DNA of 64,000 bases from Paenibacillus massiliensis 2301065 = DSM 16942 (GTDB taxonomy: Bacteria; Bacillota; Bacilli; Paenibacillales; Paenibacillaceae): assembly GCF_000377505.1 (NCBI RefSeq), contig NZ_KB898190.1, positions 342,564 to 406,563 on the forward strand, given 5' to 3'. Under the pieces are notes generated by a model, which searched no databases, had not been told where the DNA came from, and worked only from the letters and a program-made list of their open reading frames with translations. Both the position numbers and the translations under genes were made by a program. How positions within the stretch are numbered: position 1 is the stretch's first letter; each line of letters starts with the position of its first letter. Positions 55,307 to 63,234 of the stretch are shown here, one piece after another.

Positions 55307-56155
55307 TCATGTTAATTGTTTACTTAGTAAAAGAATTACTGTATCAGAAACATTTAACTCGGGATCATCCAGAATGAATTCTTTTATATCTTCAACATGA
55401 ATAACACCACGAATGGGGTTTTTGACACTGTCAATAGTATTAATGATCTGAGCTTGCACGGTTGAATATTCAAAGCTTAAATCAGCGTCTATCATTTCAC
55501 AATTTTCTAAAACTATATTTTCTGCATAACAGAGTGGCTAGGTCCCAATAATTTTACAGTTAACCAGTCTAAGATTTTTGGAATACCATCCTAGGTATTC
55601 TCCTTCTAAAACAGAGTCATATACGGTAATATCTTTTGTATTCCAAAAGGAATCTTTTGATTTAATAACACAATTTCTAAACGTACCAATATGAACATGC
55701 TGGAAAGAATAATCTCCATCGAGTGAGAATTGATTGATTTCAAGATTGGCACCATGTAATAATAGATAATCCCCTCTGAATTTAGAGTTAGTGATCTTAA
55801 CCTTGGAACAGTCCCACAGGGTTTCATTCGTATTCATTTCTGTTTTATTAATCGTAATGCCTTGACTATCTCTAAAAATTTTAGGGGCATCGACTCTGCA
55901 ATCATTCATGATTATATTGCTGGAGTACCATATAGCCGCCCGGCTACCATCAGAAAAATAACTACTTTCTATTTCCACATCTTCATTGTGCCAAAATGGA
56001 TATTTACTCGAAATGTTACATTGAGAGACTTTCAAGTGCTTACTCTCTTTTATTGCAGATTCTCCTGGTAGAAACTCACTATTCTTTACCCTAGCATTAC
56101 GAAGTTTATATAGTGGGCGTTCTCCTACAAATGTTTTGTTTTCAATCAACTTCAT
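55307..56155 (-). pseudogene. DUF3737 protein interrupted by an amber codon
   Basis: The frame reads a right-handed-helix-like DUF3737 protein (MKLIENKTFVGERPLYKLRNARVKNSEF...) to KIIGT, then TAG at 55538-55540, then PLCYAENIVLENCEMIDADLSFEY in the same frame to 55307. Intact relatives read GTQPLCY there (from memory), so CAG changed to TAG. Without readthrough, about 80 residues are lost. Two TetR-type palindromes lie upstream. Confidence 0.8.
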
Positions 56156-56209
56156 CGTAGCCCCTTCTTTCTTTTTCTGTTAAATTTCTGTAAGTGATAC
56201 TATCGAAAT

Positions 56210-56229
56210 TTAATCGAATGTTCGTTTAA
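56210..56229. promoter_or_regulatory. TetR-type operator upstream of the DUF3737 gene (proximal)
   Basis: TTAATCGAATGTTCGTTTAA matches TTAAACGA-N4-TCGTTTAA with one changed position in the left arm. It is 55 bp from the start codon. Confidence 0.55.
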
Positions 56230-56279
56230 TTACTGATAAATCAAAAAAATGTTTAGTATCACTTTCAGTCGTTTTTATC

Positions 56280-56299
56280 TTAAACGATTGTTCGATTAA
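56280..56299. promoter_or_regulatory. TetR-type operator upstream of the DUF3737 gene (distal)
   Basis: TTAAACGATTGTTCGATTAA keeps the full left arm and seven of eight right-arm bases. Together with the proximal copy it makes a two-site promoter region. Confidence 0.55.
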
Positions 56300-56404
56300 A
56301 ATCAAGTGCAAAACTTTCTTCCTATCCAATTCATTAACTCAACAGTTTTTTAAAGTTGACTAATTGGGAAATTGCTTCAAAATATGCCCCTTCATTACGA
56401 CTTA

Positions 56405-56749
56405 TTAAAGTTTGATTTGATCCAAGGGTTTGAGAATTAACTTTTCGCCCCAATCACACATTTGAGTTAGAAGTGGTTTCAAAGACCAGCCCAGCTCACT
56501 GAGTTCATACACAACCTTAGGTGGAATCTCACTATATATCGTACGTACAATGATCCCATCTCCTTCTAACTCCCGCAGTTGCTGAGTTAACATCTTCTGA
56601 CTAATTTTTGGAATTTCTTTTTTTAATTCACTTGTCCTCTTGGCTCCAAATATTAAATGATAAATGATAAGAGTTTTCCATTTTCCACCGATGACCTCAA
56701 GTGTAGCCTCTCCAGGTATATTATAATTTGTATCTTTATGCGATTTCAT
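56405..56749 (-). CDS. HxlR-family transcription regulator
   Basis: About 114 residues: winged helix with the typical GGKWKTLIIYHLIFGAKRTSELKKEIPKISQKMLTQQLRELEGDGII and VVYELSELGWSL wing. ATG 56749 follows GGAGG; ATG 56764 does not. It is divergent from the Gfo/Idh-type gene and probably controls it, as HxlR proteins often respond to aldehydes or redox stress. Confidence 0.85.
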   Translation of the reverse strand: MKSHKDTNYNIPGEATLEVIGGKWKTLIIYHLIFGAKRTSELKKEIPKISQKMLTQQLRELEGDGIIVRTIYSEIPPKVVYELSELGWSLKPLLTQMCDWGEKLILKPLDQIKL

Positions 56750-56957
56750 AATTCTATCCTCCATTGTATAGGTTACTTTTATACCCTATAGCACCGTTTG
56801 GTTCCTATGGGACTAAAAAGTGCGTAATTTATAATAATCATTTTATCGTATACAATCCTGTTATAGTTCAAAATGGCTACTTTTCATGAGCTTAATTGAA
56901 TTACTTACACGTTATTGACACAAAATTGAGTATGCAGATTTAAGTAGGAGGAGAAGT

Positions 56958-58064
56958 ATGAAAACAAAGAAAATAGGTGTTGGTATTATCGGAGCTAGTC
57001 CATATGGTGGTTGGGCTAGCATCTCACATGTCCCAGCTATTCAAAATCTATCAGAGTTTGAACTAGTAGCCGTGTGTACTTCACGTCAAGAAAGTGCTGA
57101 TGAAGCAGCGAAGAAATTCAATGTTCTTGCTCTTACCGATCCGTATGAACTTTCACTCCATCCGGATGTAGATGTTGTTGTTATTACCGTTAAAGTTCCT
57201 GAACATGCCAGATTAGTAAAAGCTGCATTGAATGCAGGAAAACATGTTTACTGTGAATGGCCGCTTGCAAGAACAACGAGCGAAGCCTTAGAACTCTTGA
57301 GCTTAGCAGAAGATAAAGGTGTTCGCCATGTAATTGGTCTGCAAGGGCGCGCTAATCCCGCAATAAACTATGTTAAAGATCTGATTTCTGACGGGTATGT
57401 TGGAGAAGTGCAGTCTGTCAAAATAAATTATGAAATCTCTACCTTTCCCAATATGGGCAATACGATAAATGAATCTCATGTGTACTTTCTCGATGAATAC
57501 AATGGCGCTGATCAACTGACCATCGGAGCAGGTCATCTATTAGACGGTATCCATCATATCTTTGGAGAGTTTTCGCAGGTATCCGCTAGACTGGAAACCA
57601 AAGTTAAAGAAGTTAACGTAATAGAAACAGGAGATATCGTCTCAGCAACTGCACCTGATCATGTCGAAGTGGATGGCATTTTAAGCAACACTGCAACCAT
57701 TTCCCTCCGTGTAAGTAATACAGATTCTGATATTTTCAGCATGAAAATCAGTGGTACCGAAGGTATGCTGCACCTTAACTCCAAAGATAAGCTAATGTTC
57801 GAAATGGATCCATTTACGCTGGAAGGATCTCAAGAAAATGGTGATCTTAAGGAATTGGAAATTCCGTCATCCTATTATCTTGTTCCGTCAGAACTCCGTT
57901 CAGGTGCTCAGTTCAATGTTGCTCAACTTTATGCCCAATTCTATCAGGACCTAGCCACAAATAAACATGAAACACCCGACTTCCAGATAGGTGTACAAGT
58001 GCACCGTTTGATGGATGTGATTCGTGAAGCTGCTACAACAGGAACAAAACAAGTCATCCAATAA
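56958..58064 (+). CDS. Gfo/Idh/MocA-family oxidoreductase
   Basis: 368 residues with an N-terminal Rossmann domain (VGIIGASPYGGWASISHVPAIQ), EWPLARTTSEALELL (the common EKP replaced by EWP) and a larger beta-sheet domain with GAGHLLDGIHHIFGEF. Likely an NAD(P)-dependent dehydrogenase on a sugar-like or other small substrate. AGGAGGAGAAGT precedes the ATG. It faces the HxlR gene. Confidence 0.85.
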   Translation: MKTKKIGVGIIGASPYGGWASISHVPAIQNLSEFELVAVCTSRQESADEAAKKFNVLALTDPYELSLHPDVDVVVITVKVPEHARLVKAALNAGKHVYCEWPLARTTSEALELLSLAEDKGVRHVIGLQGRANPAINYVKDLISDGYVGEVQSVKINYEISTFPNMGNTINESHVYFLDEYNGADQLTIGAGHLLDGIHHIFGEFSQVSARLETKVKEVNVIETGDIVSATAPDHVEVDGILSNTATISLRVSNTDSDIFSMKISGTEGMLHLNSKDKLMFEMDPFTLEGSQENGDLKELEIPSSYYLVPSELRSGAQFNVAQLYAQFYQDLATNKHETPDFQIGVQVHRLMDVIREAATTGTKQVIQ

Positions 58065-58115
58065 GTCTAATACCAGTGACAGCAATCGTTGTGCCTGTCG
58101 TTGAAATCTAATGGC

Positions 58116-58147
58116 GGCCGTTTCTTGGTAATATACCGGGAACGGTC
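58116..58147 (+). terminator. Terminator after the Gfo/Idh gene
   Basis: GGCCGTTTCTTGGT can pair with ACCGGGAACGGTC (wobbles included), followed by GTTTATATTT. It resembles the terminator at 46619-46651. Confidence 0.6.
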
Positions 58148-58194
58148 GTTTATATTTCCGTAGCCTGTTCCTAAGACTAGCAAGGGCGGAATTC

Positions 58195-58818
58195 CTACTT
58201 TCTATTACTTAACAAACCTCTGTTTCGATAGATTATGAATAACAATAACAAAAAGGCACTATAGATTAAAATAGCTTGTAGCCATTTCTCATTGCTGGAC
58301 CAAATTCCATCCCCTACGTAGGAGAAAACTAGCATAGCTGGAATCTTCCCTAAGAACGTGGCTAGAATAAATACGCTAAATCTTAGTTTGAATACGCCTG
58401 CATACACATTGATTACAACGGCCGGAAAGATTGGAATGATTCGCCCTATGAGAACGGTCCAGAACAGATGGCGTTTAATCATCATTTTTAGCCTTTCCAA
58501 AAACGAATATTTAATGAGCAACTGGCTTCCCCATGCATGTAGAACGTTCGTAGCCAACACCTAAATAATCATAGCTGCAAATGTAGATGCTGATATATTT
58601 ACAATACTCCCCCAGAGCAGCCCATATTTTGCACCCATTATTCCACCGACAATACCAAAGGGAATAACGGGAAAAATAGCAAAAATCGTCACCGTAATAA
58701 ATACCAAAGGAAAATAAGGCGTATTATCCGCACTTATCCATGCATATAACATGTCTCGATTAATCATGATGATTATGATAATTAGTATATTTACACTAAG
58801 CAGTACCCATTTTTTCAA
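58195..58818 (-). pseudogene. TVP38/TMEM64 (VTT) membrane protein interrupted by an amber codon
   Basis: The frame encodes a VTT-domain protein: MKKWVLLSVNILIIIIIMINRD, FAIFPVIPFGIVGGIMGAKYGLLWGSIVN, TAG at 58561-58563, then VLATNVLHAWGSQLL...RIIPIFPAVVINVYAGV to 58195. The VTT core lies on both sides of the stop, so neither piece should work alone. Reading frame is otherwise intact. Confidence 0.8.
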
Positions 58819-59165
58819 ATCTCATCTCTCCTATTCAATTGATGGATCGCTGTAGGCTCAGTTAAGAGTCCATATGCTTGCTAATTCCTATCTTATCCAT
58901 CCACATCTTTGTGCTGTTCTTTCTCAGACCAAACCCAACTATCAGGCAAAATCCCTCAGACATTAAGAAACAGGTTGATAAAGAGCACGCCTAAACGACT
59001 CTATTACTTCTCATTGTTTGATCATATACTCACATATAAAACATTTATTATATGTTGATAAGCAGCAAAAATAGAGTTTAATCTTCCATTTATTATTTTT
59101 TTTGATTGTAAGTTGCCTTTTTCGACTCTGCTCCCCATTTAATTACTGAGAGGAGATGATATCTT
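58819..59165. other. Intergenic region with upstream block of the sigma-like gene
   Basis: About 350 bp without a gene. Its right part (59110-59146) reads AAGTTGCCTTTTT, then CTCCCCATTTAATTAC, a block that returns at 59930-59969. Nothing else was recognised. Confidence 0.5.
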
Positions 59166-59555
59166 ATGACTTCAGGAGTTGGAGTTAATAATTTCATTGA
59201 AAGAGCATTCAGTAGTTATGTTAAAACATGTCTCCAACATGCTAAAAAAGATTATTCTGGGAAGCTAAGGCGTGATTCAGCTTATGTTGTTCCTTTAGAT
59301 GCCGTAAATTTCGAGATCAATATAAACTTTTTAGTTCGTCATCACGATATACTACAGACTCAAAACGTTCCTATACTTTCTCAAATTCCTGAAATATTAC
59401 ATCTTACATCAAAAGAACAAAGGCTTTTATACCATAAGTATTGCGAAGATAAAACAGATAAGGAAATTGCTCAACTTTTAGGAACTAGCAGACAAGCTGT
59501 TTCGAAAATGAAATCAAATGTTCTGGTGAAGCTTAAAAGCATTATGGAGAAATAA
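59166..59555 (+). CDS. Sigma-70 region-4-like regulator of the ICE
   Basis: 129 residues. The C-terminal half is a region-4-type helix-turn-helix: LHLTSKEQRLLYHKYCEDKTDKEIAQLLGTSRQAVSKMKSNVLVKLK. Region 2 is not recognisable. Such small proteins regulate excision and transfer in Tn916-like elements. It starts the small-gene cluster ahead of excisionase and integrase. Confidence 0.7.
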   Translation: MTSGVGVNNFIERAFSSYVKTCLQHAKKDYSGKLRRDSAYVVPLDAVNFEININFLVRHHDILQTQNVPILSQIPEILHLTSKEQRLLYHKYCEDKTDKEIAQLLGTSRQAVSKMKSNVLVKLKSIMEK

Positions 59556-59638
59556 AGGCTCGTTTGCTTGTCGTAGCCCTCCCTTTTTATCATACATCAC
59601 TTATCATTCAGTTCTAAGCGATAAAAAGGAGGATGAAT

Positions 59639-59836
59639 ATGAATAGCGTTTCTACTCTACTTCAATTAGCACAAGAAGGTAACAAAGAAGCTGAAGCTAA
59701 GTTGATTACCCGTTATGGGCCAGTTATTAATAAATACGCCAAACGAAATGGAACCATCGATGAAGATTGCAAACAACAGTTGACAATTGCCTTTATCCTG
59801 GCAGTTCGTCGCTTTGACCTTAATCGTTACAAGTAA
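59639..59836 (+). CDS. Small helix-turn-helix protein of the ICE control region
   Basis: 65 residues: LLQLAQEGNKEAEAKLITRYGPVINKYAKRNGTIDEDCKQQLTIAFILAVRRFDL, resembling the short sigma-region-2/HTH_16-like proteins next to the sigma-like gene in Tn916-type ICEs. ATG 59639 follows AAAGGAGG; ATG 59633 is too close to it. Hairpin follows. Confidence 0.65.
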   Translation: MNSVSTLLQLAQEGNKEAEAKLITRYGPVINKYAKRNGTIDEDCKQQLTIAFILAVRRFDLNRYK

Positions 59837-59846
59837 TCGCGAGCAG

Positions 59847-59874
59847 GGCCATGTGGATTTTATTCCACATGGCC
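59847..59874 (+). terminator. Hairpin after the control genes
   Basis: GGCCATGTGGA and TCCACATGGCC form a perfect 11-bp stem with a 6-nt loop. The following sequence (TTGCCCGTATTTT) has only a weak T tract. Confidence 0.55.
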
Positions 59875-59929
59875 TTGCCCGTATTTTACATACTCTTATA
59901 TTAGCAGCATTGTGAACATTTCACGAAGC

Positions 59930-59969
59930 AAGTTGCCTTTTTTAATTCAAGCTCCCATTTATATTACAG
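59930..59969 (+). promoter_or_regulatory. Second copy of the AAGTTGCC...CTCCCATTTA block
   Basis: AAGTTGCCTTTTT followed after about 8 nt by GCTCCCATTTATATTAC. The same elements with nearly the same spacing occur at 59110-59146, in front of the sigma-like gene. It may be a promoter class read by the element's own sigma-like protein. Confidence 0.45.
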
Positions 59970-60069
59970 GAAGCAATCAGGTAGATAAGCAAATCTGCTT
60001 TGATTGATTCTTGATCTTTGAAAACATCATATTACTTGTTTCAAGTACGTTCCTTTCTCTGCTGTGAAA

Positions 60070-60310
60070 ACAGAAGCGACGAAGCGGAAACGCCATGATA
60101 GCTCTCTATTAGGGCTTGAGCGACCACATCTCCGGCTATAATCATCCTGTGGTGGGATGAATCGCCATAACCAGAGTAAGGGGATCATGATACTTCTGCC
60201 CGGCCAACGTCACGGTATTGGGGGCAGCTCGCTCGGATGAGGGGGAGCTTCATCATATTGTTGAAGCTATGATGCTGACTTACCATCAGCAGCTTGAAAT
60301 AACATTTATC
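60070..60310 (+). ncRNA. Candidate structured RNA or cis element upstream of the excisionase gene
   Basis: A G/C-richer non-coding stretch with several possible stems, for example CCACA/TGTGG (60124-60128 and 60148-60152) and CTGCCC/GGGCAG (60196-60201 and 60222-60227). It has no open frame with a ribosome site. It could be an untranslated leader that controls excision genes. The class is not recognised. Confidence 0.35.
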
Positions 60311-60410
60311 CTTCACTCTATGGAGATGAGAGCATTATGATGTCATCTTATTATGCACGCAGCCCACCTCGACCCAACTACATATCCAATTGAAAAGGAG
60401 ACTTTGTTAT

Positions 60411-60692
60411 ATGCCAGAACAATCTGTGCTATTACCTTTAGCCACAAAGCATCTTCTTATATCCATGTTTGAACAATATCCTGATGTTGTGAATGTTCCC
60501 CAACTATGCGAAATGCTCGGTGGCATTAGTTGCAAGAGCGCCTATAAACTGTTGCAATCAAATCGCATTCAACACTTTAAAATCGGACGAGCATACAAAG
60601 TACCTAAAATTCAAGTTATTGTCTACCTTCATTCATTGATGCAGTCACAACAGTTACATTCGAAAGACAACTTTAATACATTAACGCATTGA
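60411..60692 (+). CDS. Excisionase-like helix-turn-helix protein
   Basis: 93 residues with a winged-helix/MerR-like core VNVPQLCEMLGGISCKSAYKLLQSNRIQHFKIGRAYKVPKIQVIVYL, the pattern of ICE and phage excisionases. ATG 60411 follows AAAGGAG; the TTG at 60390 is unlikely. It lies just before the integrase gene. It probably bends DNA at the att sites for excision. Confidence 0.75.
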   Translation: MPEQSVLLPLATKHLLISMFEQYPDVVNVPQLCEMLGGISCKSAYKLLQSNRIQHFKIGRAYKVPKIQVIVYLHSLMQSQQLHSKDNFNTLTH

Positions 60693-60767
60693 ACCGCTGT
60701 CTTTACTATGATATAATTATCGTGTCAATGGTAGAGATACGGGCTGCTAACCAAGAGAGGATCGGGT

Positions 60768-61979
60768 ATGATAGCAGGCCACCTACAAGAGAAAAAAAAC
60801 CTTTTCTATATTGTATTAAACTGTAAAGATGAACATGGGAAACGAAAACCTAAATGGATTCCTACTGGGCTTAAGGTAAAAGGCAACAAGAAAAAAGCTG
60901 AAATTATGCTTCAAGAAGCCAGAAAGAATCATTACCTGGAGGAACAAGCTCAAGCAATAGAAGCCGAAAAAAAAGCTGTAATAGCTACGACGGCCGCTCC
61001 ATCTGATGTCAACAAAAGACTGTTTGCAGACTTCATGTTGCAATGGTTAGAGATGATGAAGAATAGTATCGAGCTTATCACCTACATCTCTTATTCTAAC
61101 GCCGTAAAAGGCCGTATAGAGCCTTATTTTCGTGAGAAAGGGATTATGCTAGAGGACTTAACCACTGAGGATATTCAGAACTATTATACGCATGAAATGA
61201 ATGTACGAGGTGTGAGTGCAAATACCGTTATTCATTACCATGCAAATATTCGCAAAGCGCTTCAATATGCCGTGAAAATAAAGCTAATTGTAGCGAACCC
61301 TGCCAACCTTGTAGAACGTCCTAAAAAGAACAACTATGTGGCAAGCTTTTACAATGTAGAGGAAATGAATCAACTCTTGGCTGCAATCCTCGGCGAAAAA
61401 ATTGAGCTTGCCATTATTCTGGCTGCTTTTTATGGTCTACGACGAAGCGAAGTGGTGGGCCTGAAATGGTCAGCTATTGATTTAATGAACCGAACCATTA
61501 CTATCAAGCATACAGTTACATCCGGTACGCTAGATGGTAAGTTCATTGAAATTGAGAAAGATCGTACCAAGAACAAAGCTAGTCGCCGCACGCTGCCACT
61601 GGTGGACAAGTTCTACGAAATTCTGATGTGCATGAAAGAGCAACAAGAGGCTTATCGCTCCTCTTATGGCAATACCTACTGTACTGACTACCTGGATTAC
61701 ATTTATTTAGACGCATTGGGGCAGCGTATTAAGCCTGGTTATATTACACAGCATTTTCCCATTCTGCTAAAGAGATACCGCTTTAGACGCATTCGCTATC
61801 ACGATCTCCGTCATAGCTGCGCCAGTCTGTTGCTTTCTAACGGGGTAAGCATGAAAGAGGTTCAGGAATGGCTAGGGCACAGTGATTACGCAACAACGGC
61901 CAATATTTATTCGCATTTGGAATACAACTCAAAAGTATCTTCAGCTCAAATAATGAGTGATGTACTTAAAATCAAATAA
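60768..61979 (+). CDS. int: Tyrosine recombinase integrase of the ICE
   Basis: 403 residues. The N-terminus has an AP2-like arm-binding domain (IPTGLKVKGNKKKAEIMLQ), then a SAM-like core-binding domain (FADFMLQWLEMMKNSIELITYISYSNAVKGRI). The catalytic residues are in GLRRSE (~R226), YHDLRHS (~344-350), WLGHSDYATTANIYSHL with H ~370 and the nucleophile Tyr ~381. This is the Tn916/ICE-type family. It sits 250 bp from attR. Confidence 0.9.
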   Translation: MIAGHLQEKKNLFYIVLNCKDEHGKRKPKWIPTGLKVKGNKKKAEIMLQEARKNHYLEEQAQAIEAEKKAVIATTAAPSDVNKRLFADFMLQWLEMMKNSIELITYISYSNAVKGRIEPYFREKGIMLEDLTTEDIQNYYTHEMNVRGVSANTVIHYHANIRKALQYAVKIKLIVANPANLVERPKKNNYVASFYNVEEMNQLLAAILGEKIELAIILAAFYGLRRSEVVGLKWSAIDLMNRTITIKHTVTSGTLDGKFIEIEKDRTKNKASRRTLPLVDKFYEILMCMKEQQEAYRSSYGNTYCTDYLDYIYLDALGQRIKPGYITQHFPILLKRYRFRRIRYHDLRHSCASLLLSNGVSMKEVQEWLGHSDYATTANIYSHLEYNSKVSSAQIMSDVLKIK

Positions 61980-61983
61980 AAAA

Positions 61984-62012
61984 AGCTCATTAGAGAATAT
62001 CTCCAATGAACT
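61984..62012 (-). terminator. Terminator of the ICE-borne tRNA-Leu copy
   Basis: On the minus strand AGTTCATTGGAGA pairs with TCTCTAATGAGCT using G-U wobbles, followed by seven T. The sequence is a diverged version of the native tRNA-Leu terminator at 10381-10417 (shared GCTCATTAGA). Confidence 0.65.
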
Positions 62013-62022
62013 CTTTTAGCTA

Positions 62023-62101
62023 TACCGGCGAGAGGACTCGAACCTCCACGGTTTCCCACTCGATTTTGAGTCGAGCGCGTCTGCCATTCCGCCACGCCGG
62101 C
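62023..62101 (-). tRNA. tRNA-Leu(CAA), complete copy inside the ICE
   Basis: The minus strand folds as a complete class II leucine tRNA: acceptor GCCGGCG/CGCCGGT, anticodon loop CTCAAAA (anticodon CAA) and a T arm around GGTTCGAGTCC. There is no encoded CCA. Its 3' half is identical to 10428-10480 and its 5' half to 62228-62268, so it is a full version of the tRNA that the ICE seems to have split. Confidence 0.85.
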
Positions 62102-62227
62102 AAAATATAATGTCTTCCATCGCTCCTCTGGACAAAGGAGAGAACTACAGGAGAGAACTTTTAAAACACTTTTTAAAGAATCCAGTCATACCAAGGCTTT
62201 AGCGGTTATTTCTTCGACTTACGCTCA
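62102..62227. other. Short ICE right-end spacer between the complete tRNA-Leu and the 5' half
   Basis: A 126-bp AT-rich stretch unlike the host tRNA spacers. On the minus strand a weak promoter is possible (TTTGTC, 18 bp, CATTAT) just ahead of the complete tRNA, but no terminator is visible, so host tRNA-operon transcription could read through into the copy. Confidence 0.4.
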
Positions 62228-62268
62228 CGATTTTGAGTCGAGCGCGTCTGCCATTCCGCCACGCCGGC
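62228..62268 (-). repeat. attR: separated 5' half of the native tRNA-Leu(CAA)
   Basis: These 41 bp are identical to the 5' half of tRNA-Leu (62061-62101). The segment sits directly behind tRNA-Cys with normal host spacing, which matches the conserved Cys-Leu order of this array. With the 3' half at 10428-10480 it would rebuild one complete tRNA across the 13-bp core CGATTTTGAGTCG. Confidence 0.8.
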
Positions 62269-62289
62269 GTAGTATAAAATAATAGCCTA

Positions 62290-62363
62290 TGGAGGCGCCA
62301 CCCAGATTCGAACTGGGGATAAAGCTTTTGCAGAGCTGTGCCTTACCACTTGGCTATGGCGCC
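62290..62363 (-). tRNA. tRNA-Cys(GCA)
   Basis: Minus strand GGCGCCATAGCCAAGTGG..., anticodon loop CTGCAAA (anticodon GCA), T loop GTTCGAATC, encoded CCA end. Confidence 0.92.
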
Positions 62364-62374
62364 ATAATATACAA

Positions 62375-62446
62375 AGCGGACGACGGGAATCGAACCCGCG
62401 ACCCTCGCCTTGGCAAGGCGATGCTCTACCGCTGAGCCACGTCCGC
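62375..62446 (-). tRNA. tRNA-Gly(GCC)
   Basis: Acceptor GCGGACG/CGTCCGC, anticodon GCC in the TTGCCAA loop, T arm GGTTCGATTCC. No encoded CCA. Confidence 0.92.
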
Positions 62447-62452
62447 ATGTAA

Positions 62453-62527
62453 TGGCTGGGGATATAGGATTTGAACCTATGCATGACGGAGTCAAAGTCC
62501 GTTGCCTTACCGCTTGGCTAATCCCCA
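62453..62527 (-). tRNA. tRNA-Gln(TTG)
   Basis: TGGGGAT acceptor, anticodon loop CTTTGAC (TTG), T arm GGTTCAAATCC, encoded CCA. Confidence 0.92.
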
Positions 62528-62546
62528 TTAAGCTTTAAAACAAAAA

Positions 62547-62621
62547 GGGCGATCGAGGGGAATTGAACCCCCGAGTGCCGGATCCACAAACCGGTGCGTT
62601 AACCACTTCGCCACGATCGCC
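62547..62621 (-). tRNA. tRNA-His(GTG)
   Basis: GGCGATC acceptor, anticodon GTG in TTTGTGGA, T arm GGTTCAATTCC. No encoded CCA. Confidence 0.92.
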
Positions 62622-62637
62622 ATATTTAAAATGTGAT

Positions 62638-62710
62638 TGGCAGGGGCAGCAGGAATTGAACCCACACTAACGGTTTTGGAGACCGCTGTTCTACCTTTAA
62701 ACTATGCCCC
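62638..62710 (-). tRNA. tRNA-Trp(CCA)
   Basis: GGGGCAT acceptor, anticodon loop CTCCAAA (CCA), T arm GGTTCAATTCC, encoded CCA end. Confidence 0.92.
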
Positions 62711-62718
62711 TAAAAAAC

Positions 62719-62804
62719 TGGTGGAGGATGATGGATTCGAACCACCGAACCCGTAAGGGAGCAGATTTACAGTCTGATGCGTTTGGCCACTTCGCTAATC
62801 CTCC
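62719..62804 (-). tRNA. tRNA-Tyr(GTA)
   Basis: GGAGGAT acceptor, anticodon GTA in CTGTAAA, long variable arm, T arm GGTTCGAATCC, encoded CCA. Confidence 0.92.
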
Positions 62805-62809
62805 ATGGA

Positions 62810-62885
<76 letters not shown>

Positions 62886-62908
62886 GTAATACTTAATTAC
62901 AAGTTATA

Positions 62909-62984
<76 letters not shown>

Positions 62985-63041
62985 TTACCTACGTAATGAT
63001 CTGCCATGTAATTAAGAAATCACATTATTCAATTGTAATAA

Positions 63042-63118
63042 TGGCGGAACTGACGGGATTCGAACCCGCGATCTCCTGCGTGACAGGCAGGCATGTTAGG
63101 CCTCTACACCACAGTTCC
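63042..63118 (-). tRNA. tRNA-Asp(GTC)
   Basis: GGAACTG/CAGTTCC acceptor, anticodon GTC in CTGTCAC, T arm GGTTCGAATCC, encoded CCA. Confidence 0.92.
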
Positions 63119-63150
63119 ATGAAACAACTTTCAATTTCTTGAAAGATAAT

Positions 63151-63223
<73 letters not shown>

Positions 63224-63234
63224 ATATTAAATTA

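Larger units (their letters stand above)
10468..62240. mobile_element. Integrative and conjugative element in tRNA-Leu(CAA), about 51.8 kb
   Basis: The ends are marked by direct repeats of tRNA-Leu sequence, with the tyrosine integrase at the right end. Inside are partition, relaxase, coupling protein, VirB4/VirB6-type and Tad-pilus genes: a complete-looking self-transfer set. Two nested cargo blocks differ from the backbone: an AT-rich defence-like island (13.0-21.26 kb) and a metabolic block (45.5-58.8 kb). If the 53-bp repeat pair (10428/62021) is used instead of the 13-bp core pair, the element ends near 62073. Confidence 0.88.

Noticed and set aside
55538..58563. Recoding of amber codons in the cargo
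   Set aside because: Only two TAG cases, both next to a clearly decayed gene, and no suppressor tRNA in the window.
62021..62101. The complete tRNA-Leu as a simple restored attachment gene
   Set aside because: Not fully excluded, but the 5' half behind tRNA-Cys and the native terminator beside the 3' half fit a split native gene better; kept as the rival reading.
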